7,595 bases of DNA from Candidatus Aegiribacteria sp. (GTDB lineage Bacteria > Fermentibacterota > Fermentibacteria > Fermentibacterales > Fermentibacteraceae), in assembly GCA_030634715.1 (NCBI GenBank), contig DAOWAG010000051.1:1-7595 (forward strand). The letters are read 5' to 3'. The notes under the pieces are model-generated. The model worked only from the letters and a program-made list of their open reading frames with translations, was not told the DNA's origin and ran no database searches. Below, piece by piece: positions 6,446 through 7,595 of this stretch. A program made the position numbers and the translations under genes. Numbering within the stretch: the first letter of the stretch is position 1; every line of letters begins with the position of its first letter.

Positions 6446-7595
6446 ATGATAAGATCGGTTATTCGCTCAGGCATCATCCTTATGTTTTCCGGAATTGTGA
6501 TTATTACTGGATGCGCTACTGATTACACTCGGGAAATGAAGCCTGTTACATCGGATCTTCGAAATGATAGACCTGACCTCGCCCTTCAAGAATTCAGAGA
6601 GACATTCCAGGATTCTACAGGCAAGAACAGACTGCTTTATCTGATGGAGCTCGGAAATCTTCTCAGACTCACATGTTATTATACAGAAGCCGAAACTGTA
6701 CTTCTTCAGGCTGACCGGCTCAGTGATCAGCAGAGGGGAGTTGAACTGGGGCAGGAAATTGGTGCCTTTCTCAGCAGCGATCTCGCACTTGATTTCCGTG
6801 GAGCGGATTACGAGAAAATATTCATAAATTACTGTCTGGCTGCGTCATACGCCGCCGAAGACAATATGGAGGATGCTCTTGTTGAGTGCCGCGCCGTTAA
6901 TAATAAACTTCGAGCTTTCAATCTTGCTTACGAGAGGAACAACAGGAACAGGTATAGTGATGATGCGTTTATCCGCTATTTGATGGGCATCCTCTTCGAG
7001 AAATCAGGCGATCTGAATAACGCGTTAATAGCATACAGGAACAGTGCGGCTGTTTACGATTCATCGTATGCAGTTGAATATGGAATTCCTGCCCCCCTGA
7101 GAGTTAAATCGGATATTCTCAGAATATCAAACGAACTGGGAATGGAATCGGTATTTCAGAATTACCGGAATCAATGGCCTGAAATTAATGACTGGCAGTA
7201 TCAGGGTCCGGATGCATCTCACGGAGAGATTGTCGTAATCCTTGAGGCGGGACTGATTCCTCCCAGGGTGGAGAAGTCATATACATTTGTCTTTGATGAC
7301 AGAATCTACAAACTGGCTCTTCCAGGGATTGCAGCTTTCAAGCGGAATACTCTTTCTGTCGTTCTATCTTCCGGAAATAATCAGTCAATCGGTTTTCTTG
7401 CTGAGGATCTTGCCGCGATTGCGCGCAAGAACCTCGAAGATCAGGCTGGTCGGAACATTGCCCGATCTATTGCGCGGCTTGCGGTAAAGGCAGGAGTTGC
7501 TGAAGCAGGTGAGCAGATTGTTGAAGAACTCACTTCTGAAAACAGTACTATATCCAATATTACCGGCTTTCTTCTGAGTCTCGCAGGCGCTGCTA
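6446..7595 (+). CDS. COG3014-like helical-repeat lipoprotein, partial at right edge
   Basis: 383 residues visible; no stop before the window ends. The ATG at 6446 is the first start after an in-frame TAG at 6440-6442; the ribosome site is weak (GGAG at 6430-6433, 12 bases away). A signal peptide (1-22) ends in Ile-Thr-Gly-Cys, giving lipidated Cys23. Residues about 42-205 are TPR-like helical pairs, for example NRLLYLMELGNLLRLTCYYT (61-80), DYEKIFINYCLAASYAAEDN (121-140) with DALVECR after it, and MGILFEKSGDLNNALIAYRN (180-199). A second part contains HGEIVVILEAGLIPPRVE (259-276) and NLEDQAGRNIARSIARLAVK (329-348). This order (DYE helix, repeats, 'GE-VVV-E-GL-P' strand, arginine-rich helix) fits my memory of the uncharacterised COG3014 family, whose genes are often found next to LpoB-like genes; this was not checked by search. 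Likely an outer-membrane lipoprotein acting with the preceding protein as a pair. Confidence 0.75.
   Translation, partial: MIRSVIRSGIILMFSGIVIITGCATDYTREMKPVTSDLRNDRPDLALQEFRETFQDSTGKNRLLYLMELGNLLRLTCYYTEAETVLLQADRLSDQQRGVELGQEIGAFLSSDLALDFRGADYEKIFINYCLAASYAAEDNMEDALVECRAVNNKLRAFNLAYERNNRNRYSDDAFIRYLMGILFEKSGDLNNALIAYRNSAAVYDSSYAVEYGIPAPLRVKSDILRISNELGMESVFQNYRNQWPEINDWQYQGPDASHGEIVVILEAGLIPPRVEKSYTFVFDDRIYKLALPGIAAFKRNTLSVVLSSGNNQSIGFLAEDLAAIARKNLEDQAGRNIARSIARLAVKAGVAEAGEQIVEELTSENSTISNITGFLLSLAGAA

Overview
The window reads as accessory envelope and signalling DNA from a Gram-negative-type (diderm) bacterium. An Omp85-type outer-membrane barrel, three predicted lipoproteins and an LpoB-like protein all imply an outer membrane. 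Base composition is moderate, arginine is often AGA/AGG, and one gene starts at TTG behind a near-perfect Shine-Dalgarno. This would suit an uncultured candidate phylum near the FCB group (Fermentibacteria-like lineages came to mind), but that is a guess from protein style, not a search result.

Layout. Left part, minus strand (1785 down to 1): a small predicted lipoprotein gene, then a class III nucleotide cyclase that runs off the left edge. They are 6 nt apart, and the cyclase ribosome site overlaps the lipoprotein stop. The cyclase resembles soluble adenylyl cyclase: two cyclase domains that each lack half of the catalytic residues, then a P-loop ATPase domain. Its predicted start and its body are in different reading frames. 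Centre: a 74-bp divergent intergenic region holding an 8-bp perfect inverted repeat around a -10-like sequence readable on both strands. Right part, plus strand: a 990-residue protein joining a zinc-metallopeptidase domain, a TolB/WD40-like propeller, an acidic linker and an Omp85-type barrel. Then come an 87-bp gap with a 14-bp hairpin, a secreted degenerate FGE-sulfatase-fold protein with a Cys-Pro-x-Cys-Gly knuckle, an LpoB-like lipoprotein, and a COG3014-like helical-repeat lipoprotein cut by the right edge.

How it may work together (inference). The plus-strand genes form a likely cell-envelope unit: an outer-membrane-anchored protease/propeller, a non-catalytic C-type-lectin-like binding protein, and an LpoB-like/COG3014-like lipoprotein pair. 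The minus-strand pair looks like a nucleotide-signalling module, with an inner-membrane-type lipoprotein made just ahead of a large cytoplasmic cyclase-ATPase. The shared divergent promoter region would let the two respond to one regulator. No RNA genes, CRISPR arrays, insertion sequences or attachment sites were seen, and no gene-free stretch exceeds 300 bases.
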